From contig CAJNDS010000373.1 in NCBI GenBank assembly GCA_905221605.1, positions 100,001 to 142,500 on the forward strand: a stretch of DNA of 42,500 nucleotides, given 5' to 3'. A program made the position numbers and the translations under genes. The notes under the pieces are model-generated. The model searched no databases. It saw nothing but the letters and a program-made list of their open reading frames with translations, and was not told the origin of the DNA. Below are positions 33,120-42,500 of the stretch, piece after piece; the first letter of the stretch is position 1; every line of letters begins with the position of its first letter. The DNA comes from Symbiodinium natans (Eukaryota > Sar > Dinophyceae > Suessiales > Symbiodiniaceae).

Positions 33120-36100
33120 TTACCACAGCAAGGAGACAGTCTTTTGTCTGAGTCGGACCTGGGACTTCAGTGCCTGAAAGCACATCCTCAGAAGTGGACG
33201 CTCCAGGACTGTTAGCAGCTCGAACTCAGCCTGTTTCTTGAGCCTTTTCAGGTAAGAATGGTGCGCCTCCGCCTCCTGTAAATTAACTTTATCCCGCTTC
33301 TGTGTCTGAAGGTCCCATGCAAACCAACGTTGCGAGCTTCGGGGCGAGATCTGCTTTGGCGCATGTGCTGTCATGGCAGAAAATGGTGTGGGAGCCTTTG
33401 CCATCTGCGCCACCCTCCTGCATCTGGCAACGACAAAGACGATATTTTCAGGCAGCGATTCAGTCACAAATGTTGCCACTTTGAGTCGCGTCTGGGACAG
33501 GACCACAGTGACTGCAAGGGCAAAAGTCTTTTTCGATGCAGTGTCTCCATTTTTCTGTGCGACGAGGGGCTCGACGATGATAATGTCACCAACTTGAACT
33601 TCGGCTCGAAAAGCTGTGCCAAAGCCAACGACCTCATCACCAGAAATCCTGATTTTCCCAGTGCCGGCGCTCACGAAAAGGGTGCCCATGTTGAGAATCT
33701 GCGGAAGGCTTCCTTCACCAGACCACTTGCCCATTTCAACGACAGCTTTCTCAGCCTCTGGTCGCAAAGTGCTGGGGTCATATTCGGCACTGTCGGCATG
33801 CATTGCACTAGGGGTGCCCGGATCATCAGCTGCTTCTTGGCGGTGGATGACCGCGCACATCTCTTGCAGAACAAGCTGCAGCGACATGTGAATATTCAGA
33901 ATGCATTCGTTCATTTTTAGGCATTTCTCGCGAACCTCTCGCAAAGCCACGGTGCAACCATAAAGCTCTACCTTGGCTAAGTCCTCTTTGGTGACCAGGG
34001 CGCCCTTCGTAAAGTCATCCACCTGAGTAGGGCAGCTAAGTACAGCCACATGCAAGCACTATCAAAATCCACAAGGCAACGCCCGAGCAACTACAATGTG
34101 CCAAGTCGCTGTGACCTGTCCAGTTCTCCCATGATCAACTTTGTCGCGCACTCTTTTCACAAGAAGTCGATGTAGACCGGCGTCTCCCAGAAATTCCTTG
34201 AGCTTTGGCCTCGTATGAGTTCAGAAGTTCGGAACTGCGGCAAAAAAGAATCAGCAACCAATCTACTTTTTGCTTCCGGCGCCATTAGCGACTCCACTGT
34301 TCTTGCATGGTTTCATGGGGGGGAGGGGGGAGGGAGGGGGGGCAGGGGGGGTAGGGGGGAGGGAGGGGAGGGAAGGGGGGGGAAGTGCGGCGGGGGTCAA
34401 GCCCAAATGCCTCAAGTAGACAACCTTGAAGTCGCATGGTTCTATTAACCCTGAACCGTGTACCCTGAACCCTTTCGAAATGTCGAAATGAACGCCTTGC
34501 AAAACCTCACTGAACCTGCAAAGTCGCTGTAAATGTATTTTCACACAAATACAAAACCTTGAAGCCGCACACTTTCCTGCTAGCCAACGACCGTGTACCC
34601 TGAACTCTCTGAACCTGCGAATTCCCCTTAAATACCAGAATTTTCAAAACAACCTTCTCCAATGATGCGGATTCTCCATCCAAGCCGACAAACTAGAGCA
34701 ACCGCACACAGAAACATTGAAATTGCATTCCACAACCCAAACAACTTTGCATATCCTTGCACATTCTCCAGGGTCGTTCACCTTGCTTTTGTTGGAACGC
34801 GCGCTTCGCCCAGGCAAAACGGACATTTTGGAGAAACTTGGCGGCATGTGAATTTTGAATTCTGGTAGCACGCATTTGTTCGAACTTGTTGGGTGCGCAT
34901 TTTTTGGTTTCCCAATTGGAGTTTGAGCGTGCAAGGTTTCTGACATGGAGGCTCTGGCCAACGAATACACTGCCAATATGGATGTTCTTATCGTTCGGGC
35001 ACGGATGCTCTGACCAAAGGATGCACTGGTAGCATCGCAAGTGCAAAACGATGATGAAACCTTGTCTGAAATCAACGTTTCGCCCAGAAGCATGCTAGTT
35101 GAAAAACATTGTGCGTCGCTAGCAAAACTTCCCATTGACTTGGCCAAAGCTCAGAAGAGTTTGAAGTTGATCGCTAGCAAGAGGTGGCTGACTGCTCACG
35201 CTGCCCGCGCCAGCGTTTGGCCGCCTGAATGACGGGTTCATTCTCAAGCCAATGGCATCTTCCATGAGTTCCGCTGTCAGCAATTGATCTCCGAGTTCTC
35301 GCACGCAAGTCTCCTGGAGATTCTTCATAGCTGAGAGGAAAGCAATCAGCTCCGCCCGCTGTACCTCTGCATCTTCTTTGGCCTGTAGGCTCATCGCAGC
35401 TTCGCAAACGACGCCGACCGCCATGTTCATCAAACCCAGCCCAAGCACAACGGCCACCAACAAAAGCACGCAGAAATGTAGAAGGTTGTCTGTGGATGTA
35501 TACAAAACCTCATCCCAGCGGTCGAAAGTTGTTACTTGCCAACCTGTGAGGAGAGACTTTGTCAAGGTGCCAAAATACGACTTCGAAGTGGAACCCTCAG
35601 CTGCGTCTGCACCGATCATCGAAACTGCGTAGATGGAGAACGCGTACAGGAGTAGGAGAATCAAGGCGAGCGCCCAGAACACCTGTCTCCAGGTCTCAAT
35701 CAATGCGAACACTAGCTTCTGCAGTTGTGGGAAGAGCTTGAATATACGAAGCAACTTCGCCAGTCGAAATAAACGGAACGCCCGCAGCACCGAAAGTGCC
35801 GATGTGTCAAGTTCCAGTACCCCAGCATTGCGAAGCTGAACTATAACTAAGGAATCCAGGAGCGACAGCACAATGATGGTGAAGTCGAAAAAGACCGAAA
35901 ACTCTCTGAGGCTTCGGCAAGTGGCAGAAAGAACGCTGACAACCCCACCAGGCGGGCAAGGTGGCAACACCCAGCAACGCATTCTGGATTTCAAGCTGGC
36001 GAAGCGAGCGACTTTCCTGCTGGCTTGCTGGAAGAAGTTCAAATCGTTGTCCCCCTCCTCTGCTTGGTGAACATAGTGCAGGTTAGCTGCTAGAACACCT

Positions 36101-38526
36101 CGGAGAATGAATTCAAGGGTGAACAAGAATGTGAAACCCAAGTCAATCCAGTAGACGAGCACGTTTCCATCATCTTGCATTGTTTGTACGCCAACAAAGG
36201 CACCATTCACGGTGATGACGCTGCCAAACGAAATGTCGATCGGCATAAGAAGCCTCTGTTCCTCCGCGTCAAGGTTGAACTGGTTTGCAGTCTCCTCCAT
36301 CTTCCGAACATTCAGAGATGATTGCGTCAACTCCATCTTTGATGCCGGAGGGGTCCATTTCACATCGTGATTCAGTCTGAGAAGAGTGTATGACTCCTCC
36401 GCCCGGGCATATAAAATACTCAGTGCATCATAGGCAAATGCACACATGCTCCGCCCATTGCGCTCAACTTTGTCCATGGAAGCTTCCAACTGCCTTAAAC
36501 TGATGCAAAAGAACAGCAGGTCAACAGGTCTCAGTGCTGTCGCCGCCTTGTGTTTCTTGACACTGTTTGCTACGCTCTGTGCAAAGTAGGACTGCAGTTC
36601 GATGATGCCAATGGCTTCAATGATGCCATCGATCTCTATGTCGTTGTTCTCCTCAAGCGCAGATACCAACATTGCGAAGTCCTTGTCGGTGAGGTTTAAG
36701 ATCTGAGTGATTTCCTTGATGCTGCTGTCTTGCAAAGCTTCAAAAAACTCGTCCTTCGCTATGTATCTGGGGTTCTTGAGCAGGTGCGTCCCATGCTTGA
36801 GCAACTGCTGACGGAACAGTTCGAGAGCCCCCTGCTGCTTCAGAAGGCGTTCAGCTCCCACCATCCGAACTTGGCGAGACTCAAGCTTGAAAGCAGTGTT
36901 GCACAAGATGCCGACTACCAGATTCATGATGCCCAGCCCAGTTAGGCACACACAAACTAAAAGAACAACAGCAATGGCTCCACCGTGCAATCCACCAAGC
37001 TGCAACGCAGCGCTGCGAACTAAACCCACCCACTTGTCAAAAGTGGCAAGCTGAACCAGCGTCCACATGGCTGTTGGAAGAGAAGCGAAAGGAAGCGAAG
37101 CACCCTGCACAGCAGTCAAATCCCACTGTGCCATCCTCACAAGGAGCACGGAGAACATGAAAATACTCAAAGCAAGCAGTAGTACTGCCCAAAACAAAGT
37201 CTGCAAGGAGCTCAATATTCCCTCAACAAGCATTGCAAGTTGACGAAAGGAGCGAAGCAGGCGCACCATCTTGACAAGCTTAAGCAAGCGGTACAAGCGA
37301 GCAAGGGCAAACACTCCACCACTACCAAGATCGCCCAGAACCCAGGTGTCCACAATTGTCAAGGAGACAACCATGACATCAAGTTGTAACCAATGATCAC
37401 GCACCAGCATGGTGCCAAACAACCGCAGGCCGCTGATAATTGCTCTCAGAATGAGTTCCATGATAAAGGCAACAAGGAAGACGTTGTCCAACACTTGCCA
37501 CACCACATCATTCTCGCAACGGCAATCTGTCTGAATGCCCATGGAGACTGCATTCGCAAACACGATGACACCAAAGAAAGCATCAAACTTTGCCCATTTC
37601 TTGGCTCTTGCAAGCTCATCTGTCACTTCTACCATCAACTGGATTTCATCCGGCGGCAGCTCGAATATTGTAGTCGCCTGCACTCTCGGTCTTAATGCAA
37701 AGTGGCGCCAACGGTACAATGAATTTCCTACCATTGCATCTGCTGCTACGTCGCCTGGCCCATTGAAGTACGCAAACATCTTTGCAGGGACGGGCACCTG
37801 CAAGCCTTCAGCCGAAGCCACAGCTTGCTCTGAACCATCGACTAAAACAGTGACCACATGTTGGACGAGCCGGAAGGTGATCCGGACAAGTCGGTTCCGC
37901 GGAATCGGAGCTGTGGCTAACTTTGCACGGAAAGAACCCTGCCGTAAGAAGAAGTACAACTTCGTCGACCCAGGAGCTATGCAAATGCGTGGCAGTTGGC
38001 TGTTGATGGATCCTCCTACGGAGAAGTGGGCCACACCTCTACGCTCTTTGGCGGTTTGCTGCAAAAAAAAATCAAATGATATTTCGAAGTTGTTGGATGC
38101 ATCCAGCTTCTTGGCAACAAGTCCCCTGCTGAGAAGCTGCAGGGTTGTTCGGATAAATGTGAATGATGTGACTCCAGGCGCCACAGAGAATGGGTCCTGT
38201 TCTGATTCCTCCCCGTTCTCCTTGCCAAGGGCCTCCAAGAGTGCCGAAGACCGAGCTTCATCTATCTCCATGTTCTCCTCTTGGAGCAGAGTCATGTCTA
38301 TATCTTGATCATCATCTTCTTCTTCAATCCCCTCATCCCTGAAGTCCATGTAAGCAGCCAGGCGCACGCGAGCATTGCCCGTTGCACTGCCGGTTTCAGA
38401 TTCGAATCCCTCACTGGCCTTTGCCGGAGACGCCTCCGGTATCTCTGCGGCCTCGTTGGGCCCAACAGGAACTACCGGCCCGGGCTCGTTCACCAAGCTT
38501 GCGAACGGCCGGACATCCGTGTCCAT
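33120..38526 (-). CDS. Two-repeat voltage-gated cation channel, 1409 aa (joined)
   Basis: This membrane channel carries two six-helix ion-transport repeats. Exon 1 (38526-35200) encodes residues 1-1109; exon 2 (34022-33120) encodes 1110-1409 after a phase-0 join (AGC|GTGAGC to TACTCAG|GTGGAT). An acidic N-terminus (60-110) precedes a lectin/LamG-like beta region (about 145-280). Repeat I spans about 310-548, with an arginine/lysine-rich S4 at 408-428 and pore motif TFDKW (495-499). Residues 570-645 resemble an EF-hand pair whose calcium ligands are mostly lost. Repeat II spans about 765-1045, with S4 at 913-934 and TFDRW (1000-1004). The tail holds a beta-rich motif (about 1222-1310) and a basic helical end. 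The T-x-D-x-W filters resemble those of calcium and bacterial sodium channels, so calcium or general cation conduction is likely. Two repeats suggest dimerisation, as in two-pore channels. The exon 1 call is firm; the join to exon 2 is inference, and exon 2 could belong to a separate gene. Confidence 0.85.
34023..35199 (-). other. Proposed channel intron, GT-AG, 1177 bp
   Basis: This stretch lies between the channel exon and its proposed last exon. It holds no frame with recognisable protein sequence. It contains a G-rich tract on the plus strand (C-rich in the transcript) and two short copies of a CCGTGTACCCTGAAC-like motif near 34456 and 34591. Confidence 0.5.
34316..34396. repeat. G-rich GGGGGAGG-type tract
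   Basis: About 80 bp are almost only G with scattered A, C and T. In the channel transcript this is a long C-rich tract about 300 nt before the proposed acceptor. The DNA could form G-quadruplexes. Confidence 0.85.
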
Positions 38527-38785
38527 TGGCCCGTGCTCTGTTCAACGCTACATTGACTACTCTACTTCTCTACCATCTGACAACAGGAACAGCATCAGGC
38601 GGCAGTCGAGGCTTTGCAGGCAAGAGCTTGCCGATCAATCATGGCCTTACCTGTGACGTGACACAAAGACCTCGGACATTGCGGACACGGCGTACATGGG
38701 ACACACGATGATATGTATCCAAACGTAGTACAAGGAATATGGATCGTCCAACAATTGACGAACCTAATCCAGCTGCGAAGGGCCC

Positions 38786-38786
<1 letters not shown>

Positions 38787-38818
<32 letters not shown>
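38787..38818. repeat. C32 homopolymer
   Basis: An uninterrupted run of 32 C on the plus strand lies about 260 bp upstream of the channel start codon (G32 on the coding strand). The exact length should be treated as approximate, since such runs are hard to sequence. Confidence 0.97.
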
Positions 38819-38820
<2 letters not shown>

Positions 38821-38829
38821 CGATATGCC

Positions 38830-39530
38830 TGAAGCGCGCGTTCCAACCCTCAGGCCAGGCCAAGTGTGGCCGTCATGGGCGTCATGGGTGTGTGGGTTTG
38901 TAGACAGGCACCATGACTTTACGCGATGCGTGGACTCCTTGTAGCAGGAGATTGTCTACAGTAGGCGCACAAGTGCATGGGCATGCCGTGGACACACTCT
39001 CAGCTGAAATTTTGTCGCAGAGTCCTGGAATCCAACCCGTCTTTGCAGGCATTCGTATTGCTGCAGACTACACTGAAACTTGGCGTAGACCGCACGGAAA
39101 GACCTCCTATGTGGTCAGTTCTCGGGCATCTCAGCTCCCACACACGATCACTTCGAAGCAAGGTGCACCGAGCACCTACAAGAGTGAACACGTGCGGCTA
39201 CCTCAGCTCACAGAGTCAGGAGACGGCTCAGCATTGCCAATCGCTGCTAATTAGGCTCGACCAGTGGCAAAGTTGCAAAACAAGGAGCTTACTCGCTGAT
39301 GATGCACGTTTCCGTACCAGAAAGCAATTGCTCGCTTCAGCTCCATTGAAGTGACCACACCTCATGCACGCACATGGGCACTTCTGCTGAGTCGAATGTT
39401 TTGGCTAAGGCCATCACCATTTCCCATGAGGTCGGCTTCTTCCATTACCTCAGCAATATGATGCAGAGACTAGCTCAACGAGTTGACAACACCGGAGGGC
39501 TAAATGTGACTTGAGATCTCTTGAGACCAA
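38830..39530. other. Spacer between EF-hand gene and channel gene
   Basis: About 700 bp without a gene that can be supported on either strand. Open frames overlap on both strands and show no family features. No repeat array was noticed. Confidence 0.5.
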
Positions 39531-39534
39531 CAGG

Positions 39535-41213
39535 TCACCACAAACTCAACGCAACAACTCCACTGTCAAAAACTCGTGTGATCCCGGGTCCAGATGCATA
39601 GTCCACCTCGGCGTCGTCCACATCCATGCCGTCGTTTAAGTCTTGAAGTAGTTTGCGAAGCTCCTCACGCTGTAGCCCACCATCCCGATTTCCTCGGCGT
39701 GCGGCAAACCGTTTAAAGGTCAGCACATGCCAGAACGAGTATTGGGGCATACAGACCTTGCTCCAGTCTGCACGAATCGCCTTTCGTGTTCGAAGTCAGC
39801 AGCAGTTTCAAGAATCAATTGTTGAATAATTGTTTTGTATCTGGGAACTGCTTGGGCGTCGCAGCCGAGCCAGCTGCAAGGTCGTGCGACACAGCTGGTC
39901 ACATACTTTCTAAACTTCGGCAGGATGAGCAAACATGCACAACCTCAATGTCCCTCCTTGTTGCAGGTGTGCGTTTTTTTCGTGCCAGAAACTAGAGCGG
40001 GAGCGCAGCTGCCCCCTGATCGCCTACAGGGGGTACCCATTCCAGGCAAAAAAAGGGGGCCGACATGGGGGGAGGATTTGGAGGGGGGTGCCTGTTCTCA
40101 CAACCTCGACACCTTCGGCCCGAGGCCTCGGCGGATTTTATTATGCAAGTCTGTTTGGTTGTTTTGTCTGTCAAATAAGGAATTAGTGATCAGAAAACTA
40201 CCCCCCCCCCCCCCCCCCCCCCAACCCCACCCCCTCCCATGCCCTCTCCAGGAGCTGCATTGGGCCAGGCCGAGGCGGGTCACGTAGCGCTAGTTAATTG
40301 CTAAATTCAACATAGCCTGGAATTCCTGCAAGCCCGGAAATTGCCCCCCCCCGGCGGATTCCCGGCTGCATTTTCGTTGTTCGTTTTATTCTTTGGGTTT
40401 TTTGCATTTTCGGCACCCCGGCCTATTTTTTGCAATCTGTTCGATGTGTTTTCTGCTTTTTAAGTTTCGGCACTACCGGGAACTCAAGCCTACTTTTTGT
40501 TCGATTATGCTTTGTTTCTTTTTTTGTGTTTTCCGTGTCCCCGAAAATTCCCAACCTGTTTTTTTTTTTTTTTTTTCGATTTTCTTTTGATTTTGGAGGT
40601 CATTCGTTTTCCGGGCCGTGGGCATTCCAGCCTCCCTTGTTTGTATGTTTTGTTGTTATTTTCCGCACCCCCGAAACTTAATTTGATTGTTAGTTGATGC
40701 TAACTGCTTAAGAACCCTCCGACAACAAAAAATGTTCTTCCTAGGACAATATAGGGATGATTATCTTTTATGTTTTTGTTTCTTAGCAAACAGTAGTTTC
40801 CTACTCTACTAACCCTAAACTTAAACCCTAGGCCCTAAAACTTAAACCCCGAAATCCTGAAACTGTAGATCCGGGCCAAGCCTGGCCGAATCCACGAGCC
40901 TGCTGTTTTATTTTTCGATTAGTCTACATGAAGCTCCAGCAGCAGGTCAAAACTGAAAAACACATTGAGTGTCCAGCCATCGAACTTGGTCATCAGGTCC
41001 CGCACCTGTGCGGCCAACGGCAAGAAGCCGCAACATGGCAACATGCCTGCACTTGCCTGCGACAAGTCGTGCTCGGAACATCAAAGCTAAGACTTGAGCA
41101 TACTCAAGCTCATGAATATGTGAATCCCAGATCCTGAGAACGGCTGGCAGCTCGTCTGGTCCAATCCTGCGTTTTTTGACTTCGAACATGGTAAAGGCCG
41201 TGTATGGCAAAAC
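39535..41213 (-). CDS. EF-hand protein, 3' exons (5' end not found)
   Basis: Three short exons on the minus strand read as EF-hand sequence. Exon A (41213-41094, 40 codons, after AGACAG|G) contains F-E-V-K-K-R-R-I-G-P-D-E-L. Exon B (41005 to about 40928, after GCACAG|G) begins V-R-D-L-M-T-K-F-D-G. Joining A to B with donor CAA|GTCTTA keeps phase 0. Exon C (39756-39535, to the stop TGA) contains a near-canonical loop, R-G-N-R-D-G-G-L-Q-R-E-E, followed by L-N-D-G-M-D-V-D-D-A-E-V-D-Y, a stretch familiar from dinoflagellate multi-EF-hand proteins. Position 1 of that loop is Arg instead of Asp, so calcium binding may be weak. The B-C junction is uncertain: B is open to a TAA at 40919, and CAT|GTAGAC at 40927 is the best donor. 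A calcium-sensing role is inferred from the family. The start exon was not located and may lie beyond the window. Confidence 0.5.
40201..40250. repeat. C22 homopolymer and C-rich tract
   Basis: A run of 22 C at 40201-40222 is followed by more C-rich sequence. It lies inside the proposed intron between EF-hand exons B and C. Confidence 0.95.
40375..40600. repeat. T-rich tract with T18 run
   Basis: Strongly T-rich plus-strand sequence includes an 18-T run at 40559-40576 and repeated TTTTCGGCACCCCG/TTTCGGCACTACCGG-like pieces. Open frames here are compositional. Confidence 0.7.
40802..40870. repeat. CCCTAAAC telomere-like motif cluster
   Basis: Imperfect AACCCTAAACTTAAACCC copies lie within the proposed EF-hand intron, next to T-rich sequence. 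Confidence 0.75.
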
Positions 41214-41582
41214 CTGTCTCCCGTGTAAGGCCAGTGGCTTCTGCAACTTCTGTGGCGCCGAAAACAGATGTCACTTCGGGAATCTGTACTTCGGATTGGT
41301 TAGTTCATGAAGCTGAGTTTGTACGAATTTGAAAGGGCTTACGATCTAGCTATTGGTTCCAATCACCTGTTCCCAGTTTTCTGTGGCTTTGCGCTTGTTC
41401 TGTGGCTTGCTTTTCTTGTGTTTGTGCTGTCTTTTATGCCTTTTTGCCTTCTGCTTCTATGCATCTTGCTTTTGCTTCTTGTTGTGGCTTTGTCCTTGCC
41501 CTGTTGTGTTATGCTTTTGTGTTGTTTTGTTCTTTGCTTTGTTCTACGCCTTTGGAGTGCTGCTTATTTTGCTGTCTACGCT

Positions 41583-41700
41583 TTGCTGTTTTCGAGAGAG
41601 AGGGAGGGGGGGAGTCGAACACGTTTGGTAGCAAAGGCTCGTCTTAAGATGTGCGAACCCTGCCCCCCCACCACCCCCCCCCCTCTGTTGTCGACTAGCA
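41583..41700. repeat. GA-rich and C-rich simple sequence
   Basis: A GAGAGAGGGAGGGGGGGAG stretch near 41595 and C runs near 41662-41682. The preceding 41390-41570 is strongly T-rich (TTTTGCTTCTTG type) with no credible gene. Confidence 0.7.
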
Positions 41701-41837
41701 AACGTTTGCTGAGTAACTTTTCCAATCAAGACACAGAGGAAATGGAGGGTTGCAATCAAGACATATTCAAGAGTTCTTCTTGAGACCTCGATTTGAGGGC
41801 AGGCATATCGAGGGAACTGTGGAAAGGAGGGTGGCCG

Positions 41838-42050
41838 CTATAACGGAAACTAAAAAAGGTTGTAACGGAAACAAACGGCAAAATGTAGCGGAAAGCAAAA
41901 GAAAATGTAACGGAAACGACGGCCCGGCGAGTCGAAACAATGCGCGGCTGTAACGGAAACCAAGCAAAACTGCAACGGAAACCAAAAAGAGATGTAACCG
42001 AAATCACGGAAAACTTAAACCGAAACCTACAAAAACCGGCTACGGAAAGG
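41838..42050. repeat. Degenerate tandem repeat with core TGTAACGGAAAC
   Basis: About eight diverged units with core GTAACGGAAAC recur every 20 to 35 bp, followed by weaker ACCGAAA copies. The unit length varies because the A-rich linker changes. No protein frame explains it. Confidence 0.85.
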
Positions 42051-42274
42051 CGCACCAGAAGGGCACGGCTCTTTTTCTTCCTGGCATGCAAAGGCCGTTC
42101 TGCAGGTACTTTTGGTCAGCGTCGCCTTGCGGGACACAAGAGGGCTTAGTGCTTCCAGGGCCTGTAGGGCGAGGGTTGAGGGTTCAGGGCAAGCCGCAAA
42201 ACCCACAACCCCTGCAGCCGGTCGCCCGGATCTCCGCAGAGCAGGCAGACTGGAACTTCTTCAAGTTGCCCCCT

Positions 42275-42316
42275 AAAACCCTAAACCCTAGACCCTAAAC
42301 CCTGAACTCTAAACCC
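42275..42316. repeat. CCCTAAA telomere-like array
   Basis: Imperfect copies of CCCTAAA lead directly into the palindrome. A copy of GTCGCCCGGATCTCCGCAG at 42221 is repeated inside the palindrome at 42386. Confidence 0.85.
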
Positions 42317-42500
42317 TTTTTCTCCCGAAGCTATAAAACCCCTAAACCCTACAGCCCCGAACCCTAAACCCGTAAACCCAAGCTTGTCGCCCGGATCTCC
42401 GCAGAAGTTACGAGATCCGGGCGACAAGCTTGGATTTACGGGTTTAGGGTTCGGGGCTGTAGGGTTTAGGGGTTTTATAGGTTCGGGGGAAAAAGGGTTT
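42311..42500. repeat. Large near-perfect palindrome of CCCTAAA-like sequence
   Basis: Two 86-nt arms (42311-42396 and 42415-42500) are reverse complements with about 3 mismatches, separated by an 18-nt spacer. The arms contain CCTAAACCCT-type telomere-like motifs and an inner GTCGCCCGGAT segment. The right arm ends exactly at the window edge, so the palindrome may be longer. Confidence 0.95.

Noticed and set aside
37535-38308. 257-codon plus-strand frame opposite the channel exon
   Set aside because: Antisense shadow of a clear channel coding sequence.
42275-42500. A real chromosome end
   Set aside because: The telomere-like sequence is degenerate, folds back into a palindrome, and similar tracts occur internally, so it is more likely interstitial.
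1-42500. Dinoflagellate spliced-leader RNA gene or relict leader
   Set aside because: I looked for the core CCGTAGCCATTTTGGCTCAAG and saw no convincing match; a computed search on both strands would settle it.

Overview
The window looks like nuclear DNA of a dinoflagellate, most likely of the Symbiodinium type. Five observations support this. Genes are sparse and separated by repeat-filled DNA. The convincing protein-coding genes all lie on the minus strand, as in a unidirectional gene cluster. Introns can only be placed with GC or GA donors as well as GT, and acceptors take the AG|G form. The predicted proteins include typical alveolate types: a voltage-gated cation channel with EF-hand-like segments, an EF-hand protein with short exons, and a VTT membrane protein. 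Degenerate CCCTAAA/GGGTTTA tracts are scattered through spacers and introns. No bacterial operon, CRISPR array, rRNA, tRNA or spliced-leader RNA was found.

Layout. Positions 1 to about 18.9 kb are gene-poor: microsatellites, telomere-like motifs, a GTT-rich tract, a 43-50 bp tandem repeat near 12.75 kb, and three weak candidate exons. From 18.9 to 23 kb there are minus-strand exons that look real but cannot be assigned firmly, including the start of a possible TBC-domain (Rab-GAP) gene at 22.94 kb. At 24.6-26.1 kb lies a complete four-exon zinc alcohol dehydrogenase of 347 aa, followed by an inverted repeat cluster and a tandem repeat (26.4-27.7 kb). At 28.4-29.1 kb, on the opposite strand, are broken gene relics, one recognisable as the N-terminus of phosphoglycerate kinase. 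At 30.1-32.6 kb is a membrane protein joining several N-terminal helices to a VTT/DedA-like domain (828 aa if joined as proposed). At 33.1-38.5 kb is a two-repeat voltage-gated cation channel (1409 aa if joined as proposed) whose first exon is 3.3 kb long. At 39.5-41.2 kb is the 3' part of an EF-hand gene. The window ends in a degenerate CGGAAAC tandem array and a 190-bp near-perfect palindrome made of CCCTAAA-like sequence.

The minus-strand genes are probably transcribed in one direction (EF-hand, channel, VTT protein, alcohol dehydrogenase, possible TBC gene). In dinoflagellates such arrays are usually matured by trans-splicing, but no spliced leader lies in this window. Nothing in the sequence shows that these genes share a pathway. 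The channel and the EF-hand protein may both relate to calcium, but that is only inference. All exon joins come from reading frame, splice-like sequence and expected family sequence, not from transcripts.
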